Positions 8,415-17,062 of a stretch of 64,000 nt of DNA are shown piece after piece; the first letter of the stretch is position 1, and each line of letters opens with the position of its first letter. The DNA comes from Actinocorallia sp039871655 (lineage in GTDB: Bacteria > Actinomycetota > Actinomycetes > Streptosporangiales > Streptosporangiaceae). The DNA is taken from contig NZ_JBDPLZ010000003.1 in NCBI RefSeq assembly GCF_039871655.1, positions 753,941-817,940 on the forward strand, read 5' to 3'. Under the pieces are notes generated by a model. The model was given only the letters and a program-made list of their open reading frames with translations, did no database searches and had not been told where the DNA came from. The position numbers and the translations under genes are program-made.

Positions 8415-9641
8415 ATGCGGCCGCACGTCGAACTGATCCAGGAGAACGACTACGTCTGGCACGGCGCCGAACTGATCGGCGGCGAGGGCCGCGCCAGCGA
8501 GCGCCGACTCTCGGTGGACGAGGAGGACGGCTCCTGCTCGCTGCGGGTCGACTTCCACACCCGCTGGGGGCGCGGACCGGGCGTCCATCACGCCGACACC
8601 GAGTTCTACGTCCTCGAGGGCTCGATGACATATGCCGGCAAGGAGTACGGCAAGGGCGCCTACCTCTACGTCCCCAAGGGCGTCCCGGCCGAGGCCGTGG
8701 TGTTCTCCGAGGGCAGCAAGGTGCTGCACTACCGCGAGTACGGCGACGCCGGCTTCGACCCCGGAGCCTCCCGCTGGGCCGACGCCCGTGAAGAGGTCAT
8801 CGTCATGGACACCGAGGCGATGAACTGGGACGCGGTGCCCAACGCCGGGCCGATGCCCGGCCTGTTCATCAAGTACCTGCACGTGGACCCGGTGACCGGC
8901 TTCTACACCCGGCTGGTGCACGCGCAGGAGGGCTGGACCGACCACCGGCTGGCCCACCACCCCTGCTACGAGGAGGCCTACACCACGCAGGGGCACATGG
9001 AGTACAACTTCGGCACCCTGGATCTGGGCACCTACTTCTTCCGCCCCGCCCGGGTCAAGCACGGCCACTTCACCACCCAGGAGGGCGGCGCGACCTGGCT
9101 GCTGCGCTCCGACGGCGAGCTGATGAACTGGTACACCCAGAACGAGTGGCTTCGCTGGGGCGGAGAGGCGGTCAACTACGGCCCTGGCGGCAGCCGGATG
9201 CGCTGGTCGATGTCCTCGCACGACCTCGGCCCCGCCGGACGCTCCGACCGCGACCACGAGGAACTGGCCGCGTCCGTGGCCTACCAGCACTCCCAGGGCG
9301 AGATGGACGCCCCGTTCGTCCCGCACGGCACGGGCGTCGACAAGAGCGTCATCGCGCTCGCCAAGGCGCTGGACGCCGCCGCCCTGCAGGGCGGCCACGG
9401 CGGTCACGGCCACTCCCACGACCATGACCACGGCCACTCTCACGAGCCCGAGGCGCCCGCCCTCGACTGGGGTGCCGACCCGGCGTCCCTGGAGCACGCC
9501 GACGAACGCACCGACCGGCTCAGCCACAACTGGGGCGCGGGACGGCAGTGGAAGCAGGGCGACCCGATCCCCGGACCGATCCTGTCCACCCTCCCGGTGC
9601 GCAGCCGCTCGACCGGCCGCTGGAGCGGCGAAGGCATGTGA
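8415..9641 (+). CDS. Two-cupin protein with a histidine-rich metal-binding tail
   Basis: 408 residues. The first cupin is about 40-110 (GVHHADTEFYVLEG...GAYLYVPKG). The second is about 170-240 (EGWTDHRLAHHPCYEEAYTTQGHMEYNFG...GHFTTQEGG). Residues about 318-337 hold a His/Asp/Gly-rich run (GGHGGHGHSHDHDHGHSH) typical of Ni/Zn/Co-binding tails. Bicupins are often Fe- or Mn-dependent dioxygenases, hydrolases or isomerases, so a ring-opening or decarboxylating role is possible but unproven. It is co-transcribed with the ligase and followed by a strong terminator. Confidence 0.8.
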   Translation: MRPHVELIQENDYVWHGAELIGGEGRASERRLSVDEEDGSCSLRVDFHTRWGRGPGVHHADTEFYVLEGSMTYAGKEYGKGAYLYVPKGVPAEAVVFSEGSKVLHYREYGDAGFDPGASRWADAREEVIVMDTEAMNWDAVPNAGPMPGLFIKYLHVDPVTGFYTRLVHAQEGWTDHRLAHHPCYEEAYTTQGHMEYNFGTLDLGTYFFRPARVKHGHFTTQEGGATWLLRSDGELMNWYTQNEWLRWGGEAVNYGPGGSRMRWSMSSHDLGPAGRSDRDHEELAASVAYQHSQGEMDAPFVPHGTGVDKSVIALAKALDAAALQGGHGGHGHSHDHDHGHSHEPEAPALDWGADPASLEHADERTDRLSHNWGAGRQWKQGDPIPGPILSTLPVRSRSTGRWSGEGM

Positions 9642-9684
9642 CGGCCCCCTGACGACGGGACGGGCCCGCTCCGGCGGGCCCCGA

Positions 9685-9726
9685 ACGAGGAAGGCCCCGG
9701 TCCCTGCGGACCGGGGCCTTCCTCGT
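9685..9726. terminator. Strong bidirectional hairpin
   Basis: A 19-bp perfect stem: ACGAGGAAGGCCCCGGTCC at 9685-9703, loop CTGC, complement at 9708-9726. It sits between the convergent cupin and LPXTG-protein genes and can terminate both. Confidence 0.85.
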
Positions 9727-9734
9727 GTGCCGGT

Positions 9735-10364
9735 TCAGTCGGCCTGGCGGCGGCGCGGCACCAGGAACAGCGCGGCCACACCGGTGAGCACCAGGGCCGA
9801 GGCCGCCAGCGCGAAGGTGGGGATGCCGTCCGGGCTGCCGGTCTGCGGCAGGCTGTCGTTGCCGTCGTTCGTGTTCGTGGAGCCGTTGTTCGTGTCGTTG
9901 TTGTTCGACCCGTTGTTCGTGTCGTTGTTGGAGCCGTTGTTCGACGAGGATCCGCCGAACGTCAGGGGTGTCGTGGCGATGACGTTCCCGGGGTTGGTGA
10001 GGCTGGTGACGCCGATGATGCAGGCGCCGGCCTTGGAGGTGCAGTCGACCCCGTTGATGGTCTTCACCAGCTTGATCGCGGTGCCCTTCGAGGACTTCCA
10101 CTTGCCGCTGCCGTCGGCGGCGCCCTGCAGCGCGCTGCCCAGCTCGCAGTCGGTGGGGCCGCCCACCTTGGCCTTGCACTGGGCGACGTACACCTGGGAC
10201 AGGTTGGCCTTCAGGCCGGTGAGCGAGACGACGTTGATCGTCTCCCCCACCGCGAGGCCGCTGGACTTGCTCAGCGTGAGCTTGGCCGCCGCGGCCGAGG
10301 CCGCGGACGGCGCGCAGACGAGCGCCGCCGCCGCGCCCAGCGCGGCGACCTTACTGAACTTCAT
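9735..10364 (-). CDS. LPXTG-anchored neocarzinostatin-fold surface protein
   Basis: 209 residues: signal peptide 1-24 (cleavage near ASA-AAA); a neocarzinostatin-like beta domain about 27-138 with paired cysteines (QCKAK..DCELG, DCTSKAGACIIGV); an Asn/Ser/Thr/Asp low-complexity spacer 139-170; the sortase motif LPQTG at 172-176; a membrane helix and an RRRQAD tail. It should be linked to the cell wall, probably by the sortase at 16260-16928. Neocarzinostatin-fold proteins bind hydrophobic chromophores in known antibiotic apoproteins. It is the last gene of a six-gene minus-strand operon that starts behind operator 3. Confidence 0.88.
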   Translation of the reverse strand: MKFSKVAALGAAAALVCAPSAASAAAAKLTLSKSSGLAVGETINVVSLTGLKANLSQVYVAQCKAKVGGPTDCELGSALQGAADGSGKWKSSKGTAIKLVKTINGVDCTSKAGACIIGVTSLTNPGNVIATTPLTFGGSSSNNGSNNDTNNGSNNNDTNNGSTNTNDGNDSLPQTGSPDGIPTFALAASALVLTGVAALFLVPRRRQAD

Positions 10365-10960
10365 GTGATCCTCCTGAGGGACTGTCGCCTGGCGGCGAAG
10401 AAGGTGACGAGGACGAGCAGCCCCGCTGTGGCGAACCACAGGGGGGCCGAGGGGCCGCCCACGCCATCGGGGTCGGAGTCCGCCGCGGCCGGGGCCGCGG
10501 ACTCGGTGGGCACGGCTTCGAAGGCAGCGCCCTCGAAGCCGAGCCTGGTGGTCACGACGTTGGCCTTCTGGATGGAGTCGGGCACCGCTCCGGGAAGCGG
10601 TCCCGCGCCCACCACGCACTGCTGGATGAGGCAGTCGTACTCCAGGAACTTCGTGGAGACGGTCAGCGTGAGCTCAGGGATCTTCCCCTTGTCGTCGGCG
10701 TTGACGAAGGCCGCGCCGCCCTCCAGGTCGCAGTGCTTCAGGCCGTTGGTGTAGCCCTCGATGCACAGGCCGACCGCGATCTGCTTCAGGCCCGGCTTGA
10801 AGCCGGCCCCGTTGACCGTGATCTTGTCTCCTTCGACGATGCCCTCGGTCTTGCTGATCTCGAGCGCGGGGCCCTTGTCCGCCGGCGCGGCGAGGGCGAG
10901 GGCGGGTGCGGGGGTCAGCGCCAGCGCGGCGGCGAGCGCCGGGAGCGCGGTTCTTCTCAT
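10361..10960 (-). CDS. Membrane-anchored neocarzinostatin-fold surface protein
   Basis: 199 residues: signal peptide about 1-25; a neocarzinostatin-like domain about 32-150 (ISKTEGIVEGDKITVNGAGF, CDLEGG, DCLIQQCVVG); a flexible acidic/proline segment; a C-terminal membrane helix (about 172-190) and an Arg-rich tail. No LPXTG motif, so it stays membrane-anchored. Start and stop overlap its neighbours by ATGA. It is probably a partner of the LPQTG protein in one surface complex. Confidence 0.8.
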   Translation of the reverse strand: MRRTALPALAAALALTPAPALALAAPADKGPALEISKTEGIVEGDKITVNGAGFKPGLKQIAVGLCIEGYTNGLKHCDLEGGAAFVNADDKGKIPELTLTVSTKFLEYDCLIQQCVVGAGPLPGAVPDSIQKANVVTTRLGFEGAAFEAVPTESAAPAAADSDPDGVGGPSAPLWFATAGLLVLVTFFAARRQSLRRIT

Positions 10961-12621
10961 GGGCGTCCTCGGTCCAGGCTCGCGGTCAGTTCTTCTTCGG
11001 TGGAATGGGGCAGCTCGTCCGCCGGCCGACCGCGCCGCAGCAGGTGGGCGTGGGCGTCCAGGGCGACGGTCAGCGGCACCGGGGGGTCCGCGAGCACGAC
11101 CACCGCGCCGCCCCTGGCCAGCCCGTCGAAGACGGGTGCCAGGTCCGGGTCGCAGCCGCGGGCGTCGGCCAGCAGGATCCGCGGCCGGATCAGCAGCGCC
11201 TCGGCCAGGCCGAGCAGCAGCATGCCGGTCTCGTCGAGTTCACAGACCGGGTCCGTGCGCCGGGCCTCCAGCGCGGGGAAGACCTCCAGCACCGCCCTGG
11301 TCCGCCATGGCTCGGTCACGGTCAGGTCTGCCAGGCGTTCGGCGACCGTCCTGCGGTCGGCTCCGGGCACGGCGGGCACCCGGTGGCACACCCGCAGCTC
11401 GGCTCTGCGCGCGGCGCCGGCCCGGGTGAGGTCGACGCCGCGGGACAGGAACCTGCCGCCGTCGGCCTTGACCTCGCCCGACAGCAGCCCGAGGAGGGTG
11501 ACGGCTCCGCGACCGTAGAAGGCCAGCCTCTCCCCCGCCTCGGCACGCAGGTCGAGCCGGTCGATCGCGCGTCCGGGGTCGCTCAGCCGCCACAGGGCCA
11601 GCGCCGGCCCCGAGGTCTTCGCGGCCGGCGTGAGGTACACCGACCACACGATGAGCAGCGCCGACGGGATCGTGCTCAGGGCGAGGACGCTTCCCGAACC
11701 CGCGAACATCCGCAGCAGCGGTTCCGCGCCGTAGGCCGCCAGGCCGCCCAGCAGCGCGGCGGTCGCGGTCAGCGCGGCGCCCCTGCCCTCGGCGAGCCGG
11801 TCGAGCCGGGAGAGCGCGGCCATGGACGCGCCGAGCGTCACGCCCGCACCGACGGCGACCCCCGCCGCCCACGGCGCGGTGGCCACCAGCAGCATGCCTC
11901 CGGCCGCCACCGCCAGCAGCGTCGGGACCTCGTCCACCAGCCGCCCGAGCAGGAAGGCCAGCGCGCATCCCGCGGCCACCGCGCCGAGCAGGAAGTACAT
12001 CCGATCGGCGCCGAACAGCTCGAACCGGAACAGCCACAGCCGGTTGGCGGGCAGCACCACCGCGCCCAGCGACCAGCCGACCGCCGCGTAGGCGGGCAGC
12101 ATCCAGCGCACCTCGCGGAAGGCCCGGCGGGAGTCGGGGACCGGCCCGGAGAGCACTCCGGCGAACACGGCGAAGACACCCGCCACGGCCAGGCCCAGCC
12201 GCGGCTGGTCCTGCCACACGGCAGCGACCAGCACCGCGCCGACCGCCCCGGCGATACCGGCGTACCCCATGCCCCGGCCACCGCCGCCGCGGGTCAGCGC
12301 GAGCAGGGTCGGCACGCACAGGCCTGCCACCATGGCCAGGGTCGCGAACACCGGGACGACCGGGAACGCGGCCATCACCAGCAGGCTCGCTCCGGGCAGC
12401 ACGCACAGCGCCCGGCGGATCACGGGGTGGCCCTCTCCGCGCAGCACCCACGGCGACACGCCGACGCCGACCAGCATGCCCGTGGCGACCATGTAGCCGA
12501 CCACGTCGCCGGGGAACCCGAGCAGGGTCCCCAGTCCCTCTCGCAGCAGGACCAGCGAGCCCAGCGCGAGCGGCGCCACCGCCGCGGAACCGACGATGTG
12601 AACGCGTTCACCGTGACGCAT
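10957..12621 (-). CDS. Polytopic membrane protein with a degenerate ABC-ATPase-like domain
   Basis: 554 residues. Residues about 10-335 contain ten to twelve hydrophobic helices like an MFS permease. Residues about 352-530 resemble an ABC nucleotide-binding domain: 'LDLRAEAGERLAFYGRGAVTLLGLLSG' at the Walker A position and 'LAEALLIRPRILLADARG' at the signature/Walker B position. The Walker A GxGK(S/T) is replaced by GRGAVT and the Walker B glutamate is missing, so ATP hydrolysis is unlikely. The start is ATG 12621, with GGAGG six bases upstream; ATG 12633 is the alternative. It lies mid-operon among surface proteins, suggesting a role in their export or assembly, or in ligand uptake. Confidence 0.7.
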   Translation of the reverse strand: MRHGERVHIVGSAAVAPLALGSLVLLREGLGTLLGFPGDVVGYMVATGMLVGVGVSPWVLRGEGHPVIRRALCVLPGASLLVMAAFPVVPVFATLAMVAGLCVPTLLALTRGGGGRGMGYAGIAGAVGAVLVAAVWQDQPRLGLAVAGVFAVFAGVLSGPVPDSRRAFREVRWMLPAYAAVGWSLGAVVLPANRLWLFRFELFGADRMYFLLGAVAAGCALAFLLGRLVDEVPTLLAVAAGGMLLVATAPWAAGVAVGAGVTLGASMAALSRLDRLAEGRGAALTATAALLGGLAAYGAEPLLRMFAGSGSVLALSTIPSALLIVWSVYLTPAAKTSGPALALWRLSDPGRAIDRLDLRAEAGERLAFYGRGAVTLLGLLSGEVKADGGRFLSRGVDLTRAGAARRAELRVCHRVPAVPGADRRTVAERLADLTVTEPWRTRAVLEVFPALEARRTDPVCELDETGMLLLGLAEALLIRPRILLADARGCDPDLAPVFDGLARGGAVVVLADPPVPLTVALDAHAHLLRRGRPADELPHSTEEELTASLDRGRP

Positions 12622-13666
12622 CGGGCCCTCCATCGGACAGGAAGCGGTCGAGGGCCTGGGAGTCCAGGAGGGGCGGCCCGTTCAGGTAGGCCACCAGGGA
12701 GGGCCGGTCGATCACGAGGGTCTCGCCGTCCTCACGCCGGGCGTTGCTCTCCAGGTAGGTGAGCAGCGCGGTCTGGTCGAGGGAACGCGGGGCCGCTTTC
12801 GGCGCGGCCGGGAGGGTGACGTCGGCGGCCCCGCGAGATCGGTTGCGCCTGCGGCGCAGGGCCGCGCGCACTCCGGCGAGCACGGCCAGGAGGGCGACCA
12901 GGTTGACGGCGAACAGCAGGTACGGGTACGTGGTGAACTTGACCTCGAACTCCGTCTGGCCCGCGAACCTGCCGCCGACCACGAACGTCCCGTAGGAGGC
13001 GGGCGGCAGTTCCACCGGGACCCGGTAGACGGCCGTAGCGCCGGGTTCGATGGTGCCGGTGGGCGGCGCGGTCAGCGGGGAGTCGGCCGTCGCGTCCGCT
13101 CCCCAGCCGACGACCAGCGGGGCGTCCGTCACCGGGTCGGGCCCGTTGTTGCGGACGGTGAGCACCAGCGTCCGCTTGGTGCGCCAGCCGAACAGCTCGC
13201 TGACGCCGCCGCTGCCGCGCAGCTCGGCGTCGACCACGTCGATCCGGGCGGGGTTCTCCTGCTTGACGACGTCGGCGGTCTTGTGGCCGAGCACGGTGAA
13301 CGGGATGTCCACCGTCATCTTCTCCGTGCCCGAGGGCGTCACCATGTGGAGGACGCAGGGGCACGGCACGGGCGGTGCGCTGACGGTGAGCCCGGCGGTG
13401 ACCACCCCGTCGGGGCCGACCGGCGCGGTCACCGTGTTGAGCTGGTCGCAGTCGACCGATCCGTTGACGGCGTTGCGGCCGCAGACCGAGATCTGCACCG
13501 AGACGCCGACGGGCCAGCCGGCTCCCCGGACCTGGACGACGGTTCCGGGCGCGCCTTCGGCGGGTGCCGCGCTCGCGCCCGGGTCCGCCGAGGCCGGCAC
13601 GGGCCACAGGAACAGGGACACCAGCACGAGGGCGGCGAGAACGCGTGGACGACGCGTGCCGGTCAT
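12608..13666 (-). CDS. Membrane-anchored surface protein, neocarzinostatin-like N-terminus
   Basis: 352 residues. Signal peptide about 1-28 (ending PASA-DPG); a neocarzinostatin-like domain about 35-130 (GTVVQVRGAGWPVGVSVQISVCGRN, CDQLNTV, PCPCVLHMV); a second beta-rich domain about 140-245 resembling a CARDB-like or DUF916-like module (LVLTVRNNGPDPVTDAPLVVG); one membrane helix near 255-275; then a basic and acidic cytoplasmic tail of about 75 residues. Overlaps the next gene upstream by ATGA. The cytoplasmic tail ends with a short helical region; no enzyme motif seen. Confidence 0.75.
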   Translation of the reverse strand: MTGTRRPRVLAALVLVSLFLWPVPASADPGASAAPAEGAPGTVVQVRGAGWPVGVSVQISVCGRNAVNGSVDCDQLNTVTAPVGPDGVVTAGLTVSAPPVPCPCVLHMVTPSGTEKMTVDIPFTVLGHKTADVVKQENPARIDVVDAELRGSGGVSELFGWRTKRTLVLTVRNNGPDPVTDAPLVVGWGADATADSPLTAPPTGTIEPGATAVYRVPVELPPASYGTFVVGGRFAGQTEFEVKFTTYPYLLFAVNLVALLAVLAGVRAALRRRRNRSRGAADVTLPAAPKAAPRSLDQTALLTYLESNARREDGETLVIDRPSLVAYLNGPPLLDSQALDRFLSDGGPDASR

Positions 13667-14679
13667 GCGTTTCTCCGAGCGATGAGATGCCGACGCAGCC
13701 GCAGTAGCAGGGCGACCGCGAGGACGAGGGCGAGTACGGAAACGAGCGTCTGCCAGGGCAGGGAGACGTAGCTGGTACGGGCTACCGACTGCAGGCCGAC
13801 CTGGGTCTTCAGTTCGACGGTGACCTTCACCGCGTCGGCGGGCGGGGCGCCGGGCCACTTCAGTTCGACCTCCACGTCCTCTCCCGGCAGCAGTTCGGGC
13901 ATCGCCCGTTCCGGGAAGTCGCGCAGGACCCGGCCGAAGAGGCCGGTGGCGCGGATCTGGGCGGTGGGGGTGAGCCTGACGTTGCCGACGTTGACGATCC
14001 GGTACCGGATCACGGTGCCGACGGGGCTGCCCCAGGGCAGTTCGGGCTCGGTGTTCCGCACCCGCAGGTCCTCGACCCTGGCGCCGGGCACCAGGGAGCC
14101 TTCGAGCCGCAGGTAGATCCGCGCGCCGACGGCGCGGCGCAGGCCGAGGACGGCGCCGCCGGTCTGCTTGACCGCCTCGACCTCCTTGTTGGCGACGACG
14201 ACGCCGCCGATGTGGTCGCCGGGGGTGGCGTTCGGCGGGATGCTCACGATGAAGGGGACGTCGACGGCGCGGCCCGCGGGCACGGAGACCTCACGGCTGC
14301 CGACCTTGGTCCACCGGCCGATCCCCTTCTGCGGCTCCTCCTCACCGCGCAGGGCGAAGGCCCCGTCCCGCGCGGTGTTGTAGCCGTCCGCGCCGTAGAC
14401 CTCGAACTTCATCTTCTTGCCGGTGAGGTTCCAGATCCGGACCGTGTCGTTGATGACGTCGCCGGCGCGTCCTTCGAGGGTGAAGCGCAGCCGCGGGGTG
14501 AGCGTCTTGCTGGTGGTGGCGGGGGCCACGGCCCAGGATCCGTTTCCGGTCGTCCCCGGCGCGGGCTTCTCCTCCTTCACGTCCCTGCCGGCAGGCGGGG
14601 AGGTGCCGTCCGCGCGGGCCGGGGAGAGGGGTGCCAGCGCGCTCAGCAGCACGACGAGGGTGGTGATCACTCGGATCAT
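13663..14679 (-). CDS. DUF916-like (WxL-interacting) surface protein
   Basis: 338 residues: signal peptide about 1-23; beta-sandwich domains with the DUF916 pattern (RFTLEGRAGDVINDTVRIWNLTG..., FIVSIPPNATPGDHIGGVVVANK, GARIYLRLEG); a C-terminal membrane helix about 310-330 and a basic tail (RLRRHLIARRNA). In Firmicutes, DUF916 proteins pair with WxL proteins on the peptidoglycan. An excellent AAGGAGGTG ribosome binding site precedes the ATG. The WxL-like gene lies directly upstream, supporting such pairing here. Confidence 0.8.
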   Translation of the reverse strand: MIRVITTLVVLLSALAPLSPARADGTSPPAGRDVKEEKPAPGTTGNGSWAVAPATTSKTLTPRLRFTLEGRAGDVINDTVRIWNLTGKKMKFEVYGADGYNTARDGAFALRGEEEPQKGIGRWTKVGSREVSVPAGRAVDVPFIVSIPPNATPGDHIGGVVVANKEVEAVKQTGGAVLGLRRAVGARIYLRLEGSLVPGARVEDLRVRNTEPELPWGSPVGTVIRYRIVNVGNVRLTPTAQIRATGLFGRVLRDFPERAMPELLPGEDVEVELKWPGAPPADAVKVTVELKTQVGLQSVARTSYVSLPWQTLVSVLALVLAVALLLRLRRHLIARRNA

Positions 14680-14774
14680 GTGGTCACCTCCTTCGAGGGG
14701 AGTGCCCCGCCGGGCGGGCGCGTTCGCCCGGCGGGGAGCAGGGGGGGTCAGTGACGGTGTTCGGGACCGGTGGT

Positions 14775-16085
14775 TCAGGACAGGGTGAGGGTCAGGACCG
14801 CGTCGTACTCTCCGGAGGCGGTGGCCGGCGGGACGTTGAGGGACAGGGACGCGCCGGCGTCGTAGGTGCCGCCGACCGGTCCCGAGGTGCTGTCGGCGGT
14901 CGAGCACAGCAGCGCGCCCGTCTCGCCGAGCGGCCCGGGGGTGCCGGTGACCACGGGGGTCGCTCCGGCTCTGGCGGTGCACTGCGGGGTCCAGCTGAGG
15001 TTGTTCGCGGCGATGGACGCTCCGGCCGGTCCCTTGAAGTCGCCGAGGGTGCCGATGAGCGACCAGCCGACGGACGAGCCTCTCGCGTCGCTGACGGTCA
15101 CCCGCTTGAGCGTCCCGGTGGTGGTCCGGGCGCCGCCGTTCAGGGTGACGGGGTCGAGGACGACCTCGCCGGGCTCCTGGGCGAGTGTGAGGGGGCCGCC
15201 GGTGACGGTCACCGAGATGTCCTGCTGCCCGCACTGGTCGGGTTCCTTGTCGGCGCAGGGGTCGGGTTCGGTCCCGGGGGCCTCCACCTTGATCGCCACC
15301 AGTTTGACCGTGTCGCCCTGGCTCGCCTTGAGCTTGTAGGTGCCGGTCGCGGTGCCGTCCTTGATCTTCGCGCTTCCGGTGAGCCTCCCTCCGGCCACGG
15401 AGGTGGAGAAGTCGGTGATCCTGTCGGTCCCGCAGTCGGTGCCGTCCGCGTCGCACAGCGAGAGCTTCACCGCTCCGTTCCCCCAGCCGGAACCGGAGAT
15501 CTCGATCGCGGCGCCGGGGGCGACGGTGGCGGGGTCGGCGAGCAGGGTGACCGGGGAGCTCTCCCCGCGCACCTTCAGGGACAGCAGTTCGGGCGTCTTC
15601 CCCTTGGGCGTGCAGGTGATCTGCACCGAGATGCCGAACGAGGTCCCCGTGATGGTGAGGGGACCCGGGGAGAGGCCGAGGGTGCCTCCGGCCGTCAGCG
15701 GGACCCGTGCGGTGAGCTCGCCGATCGGCAGAGGCTTCTTCTCCTTCACGGGGCCCTTCCGCTCGGGCCCCGTGAGGTCGTAGGTTCCCGTTTGTGCGCC
15801 TGACACGACGAGCTTCGCCGTCGTCTTCCAGGAGTCGACCGTGAGCGGCGCGACCCCGGGAAGGTCGGAGAAGTCCGCCTCGATCCGAGCGGTGTCCCCG
15901 ACCCCGCCGGGCGAGGGGGGACCGCTCATGCGAATCTTGGCGGTGTAGGTGAAGCGGCTGGCGAAGATCTGGCACTCGTAGGTCACGGTGCCCGATCCCG
16001 CCCATGCCGGCTCACCCACGACCGTCGTGGCGGCCACGGCGGTGGCTCCGGCCACGAGGCCCCTGAGGGCGGCCTGTCTCTTCAT
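14775..16085 (-). CDS. WxL-like secreted surface protein
   Basis: 436 residues. Signal peptide about 1-29 (ending AWA-GSG). Residues 30-280 form repeated beta domains, including a cysteine-bearing neocarzinostatin-like stretch (LCDADGTDC). The C-terminal about 150 residues resemble a WxL domain: 'VGWSLIGTLGDF' supplies the W-x-L core and 'GEYDAVLTLTLS' the terminal strand. WxL domains bind peptidoglycan non-covalently. It is the first gene of the surface operon. Its promoter region carries operator 3, nearly identical to the operator of the RCCR-like gene, which places the complex in the catabolic regulon. Confidence 0.78.
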   Translation of the reverse strand: MKRQAALRGLVAGATAVAATTVVGEPAWAGSGTVTYECQIFASRFTYTAKIRMSGPPSPGGVGDTARIEADFSDLPGVAPLTVDSWKTTAKLVVSGAQTGTYDLTGPERKGPVKEKKPLPIGELTARVPLTAGGTLGLSPGPLTITGTSFGISVQITCTPKGKTPELLSLKVRGESSPVTLLADPATVAPGAAIEISGSGWGNGAVKLSLCDADGTDCGTDRITDFSTSVAGGRLTGSAKIKDGTATGTYKLKASQGDTVKLVAIKVEAPGTEPDPCADKEPDQCGQQDISVTVTGGPLTLAQEPGEVVLDPVTLNGGARTTTGTLKRVTVSDARGSSVGWSLIGTLGDFKGPAGASIAANNLSWTPQCTARAGATPVVTGTPGPLGETGALLCSTADSTSGPVGGTYDAGASLSLNVPPATASGEYDAVLTLTLS

Positions 16086-16105
16086 CACGGGATGAACTCC
16101 GTCTT

Positions 16106-16130
16106 GTTCCGCTAGAGGAAACGCAGTTTC
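16106..16130 (-). promoter_or_regulatory. IclR-type operator 3, upstream of the surface operon
   Basis: Read on the minus strand: GAAAC-TGC-GTTTC-CTCTAGC-GGAAC, ending 20 bases before the ATG at 16085. The CTCTAGC spacer is identical to that of operator 8. A TTGACA -35-like element lies at 16172-16167. The site is also 130 bases from the divergent sortase gene. Confidence 0.78.
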
Positions 16131-16259
16131 GCAACTTGGCTTAGAGAACCGCCCCGGGCGGACCACTGTCAAGGGCACCGGGGGACGCGAAACCCAAACG
16201 TTTCATTTACGGGCCATGTGTTTCCCATCCGCACGAAACTCGGGATACCGTCCCTGGGC

Positions 16260-16928
16260 ATGCGCACCGTGGTACGTCTGGTCGCGGAACTCCTCATCAC
16301 CGCAGGCCTCGTCATCGCCCTCTTCGTCGCCCATCTGACATGGGGCACCGACGACTACGCCCGGCGTGCCCAAGCGGGCCTCAACGACGAGCTCGACGAG
16401 CTCTGGCGCAAGCAGACGACGGTCTCGGCCGCGGTCCGGCCGGGCAGGCCCAAAGTGGTCCCCCAGACCGTCGTCGCCGCCGAGCGGGGCAAGGCGTTCG
16501 CGGTCATCCGCATCCCCCGCTTCGGTTCCGGCTGGCGGTACGCCACCGTCGAAGGGGTGAGCAACGTCGACCTCGCCAAGGGTCCCGGCCACTATCCGGG
16601 CACCGCGATGCCCGGCGAGGTGGGAAACACCGTCTTCAGCGGACACCGCACCACCTATGGCGGCCCGTTCAACCGGCTGGACGAACTGGTGGCCGGGGAC
16701 CAGATCCTCGTCGACACCGCCACGGCCACGCACGTGTACCAGATGGCCGGCAGCAAGGTCGTGCTGCCCACGGACGTCTCGGTCATCGCCCCGGTGCCCG
16801 GCAAGCCCGGCGCGAAGGCGAAGAAGGCGCGACTGACGCTCACCACCTGCCACCCGAAGTTCTCCGCGGCCTACCGGCTCATCGTCTTCGCCGAACTGGT
16901 GCGCAGCGAGCCGCGCGCGACGGCCTGA
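16260..16928 (+). CDS. Class E sortase
   Basis: 222 residues: N-terminal membrane anchor about 8-28; catalytic region with His in 'VFSGHRTTYGGPFNRLDEL' and Cys in 'LTLTTCHPKFSAAYRLIV', plus a downstream arginine, the class E pattern. It cleaves LxxTG sorting signals and links proteins to the wall. It is divergent from the surface operon, whose last gene has LPQTG, the obvious substrate. Start is uncertain: ATG 16260 gives the standard short N-terminus; a GTG at 16218 would add 14 residues. Neither has a good ribosome binding site. Confidence 0.88.
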   Translation: MRTVVRLVAELLITAGLVIALFVAHLTWGTDDYARRAQAGLNDELDELWRKQTTVSAAVRPGRPKVVPQTVVAAERGKAFAVIRIPRFGSGWRYATVEGVSNVDLAKGPGHYPGTAMPGEVGNTVFSGHRTTYGGPFNRLDELVAGDQILVDTATATHVYQMAGSKVVLPTDVSVIAPVPGKPGAKAKKARLTLTTCHPKFSAAYRLIVFAELVRSEPRATA

Positions 16929-16994
16929 CCCCCGCCCGGGGCTCCCTCACCATCAGGCAGGACGCGGATCACGCCCGCCGCACTTCCGTCTATC

Positions 16995-17019
16995 GTTCCC
17001 CACAGGGTAACGTCGTTTC
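16995..17019 (-). promoter_or_regulatory. IclR-type operator 4
   Basis: Plus-strand reading GTTCC-CCACAGG-GTAAC-GTC-GTTTC, i.e. the reverse orientation of the other sites. Core 16995-17011. It lies 51 bases before the cyclase start and is the most divergent copy (GTAAC for GAAAC). Confidence 0.65.
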
Positions 17020-17062
17020 CCTAAACCGAGACGGGCCCGCGCGAGAAAGGCATGATCTGACC

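Noticed and set aside
9880..9945. GTT/GTC-rich repeat as a CRISPR or regulatory repeat
   Set aside because: It encodes the Asn/Ser/Thr/Asp spacer of the LPXTG protein; irregular and in frame.
16187..16208. GAAACCCAAACGTTTC near the sortase start as a ninth IclR operator
   Set aside because: Half-sites are in the wrong order and spacing compared with GTTTC-N7-GAAAC; only a fragment of the pattern is present.
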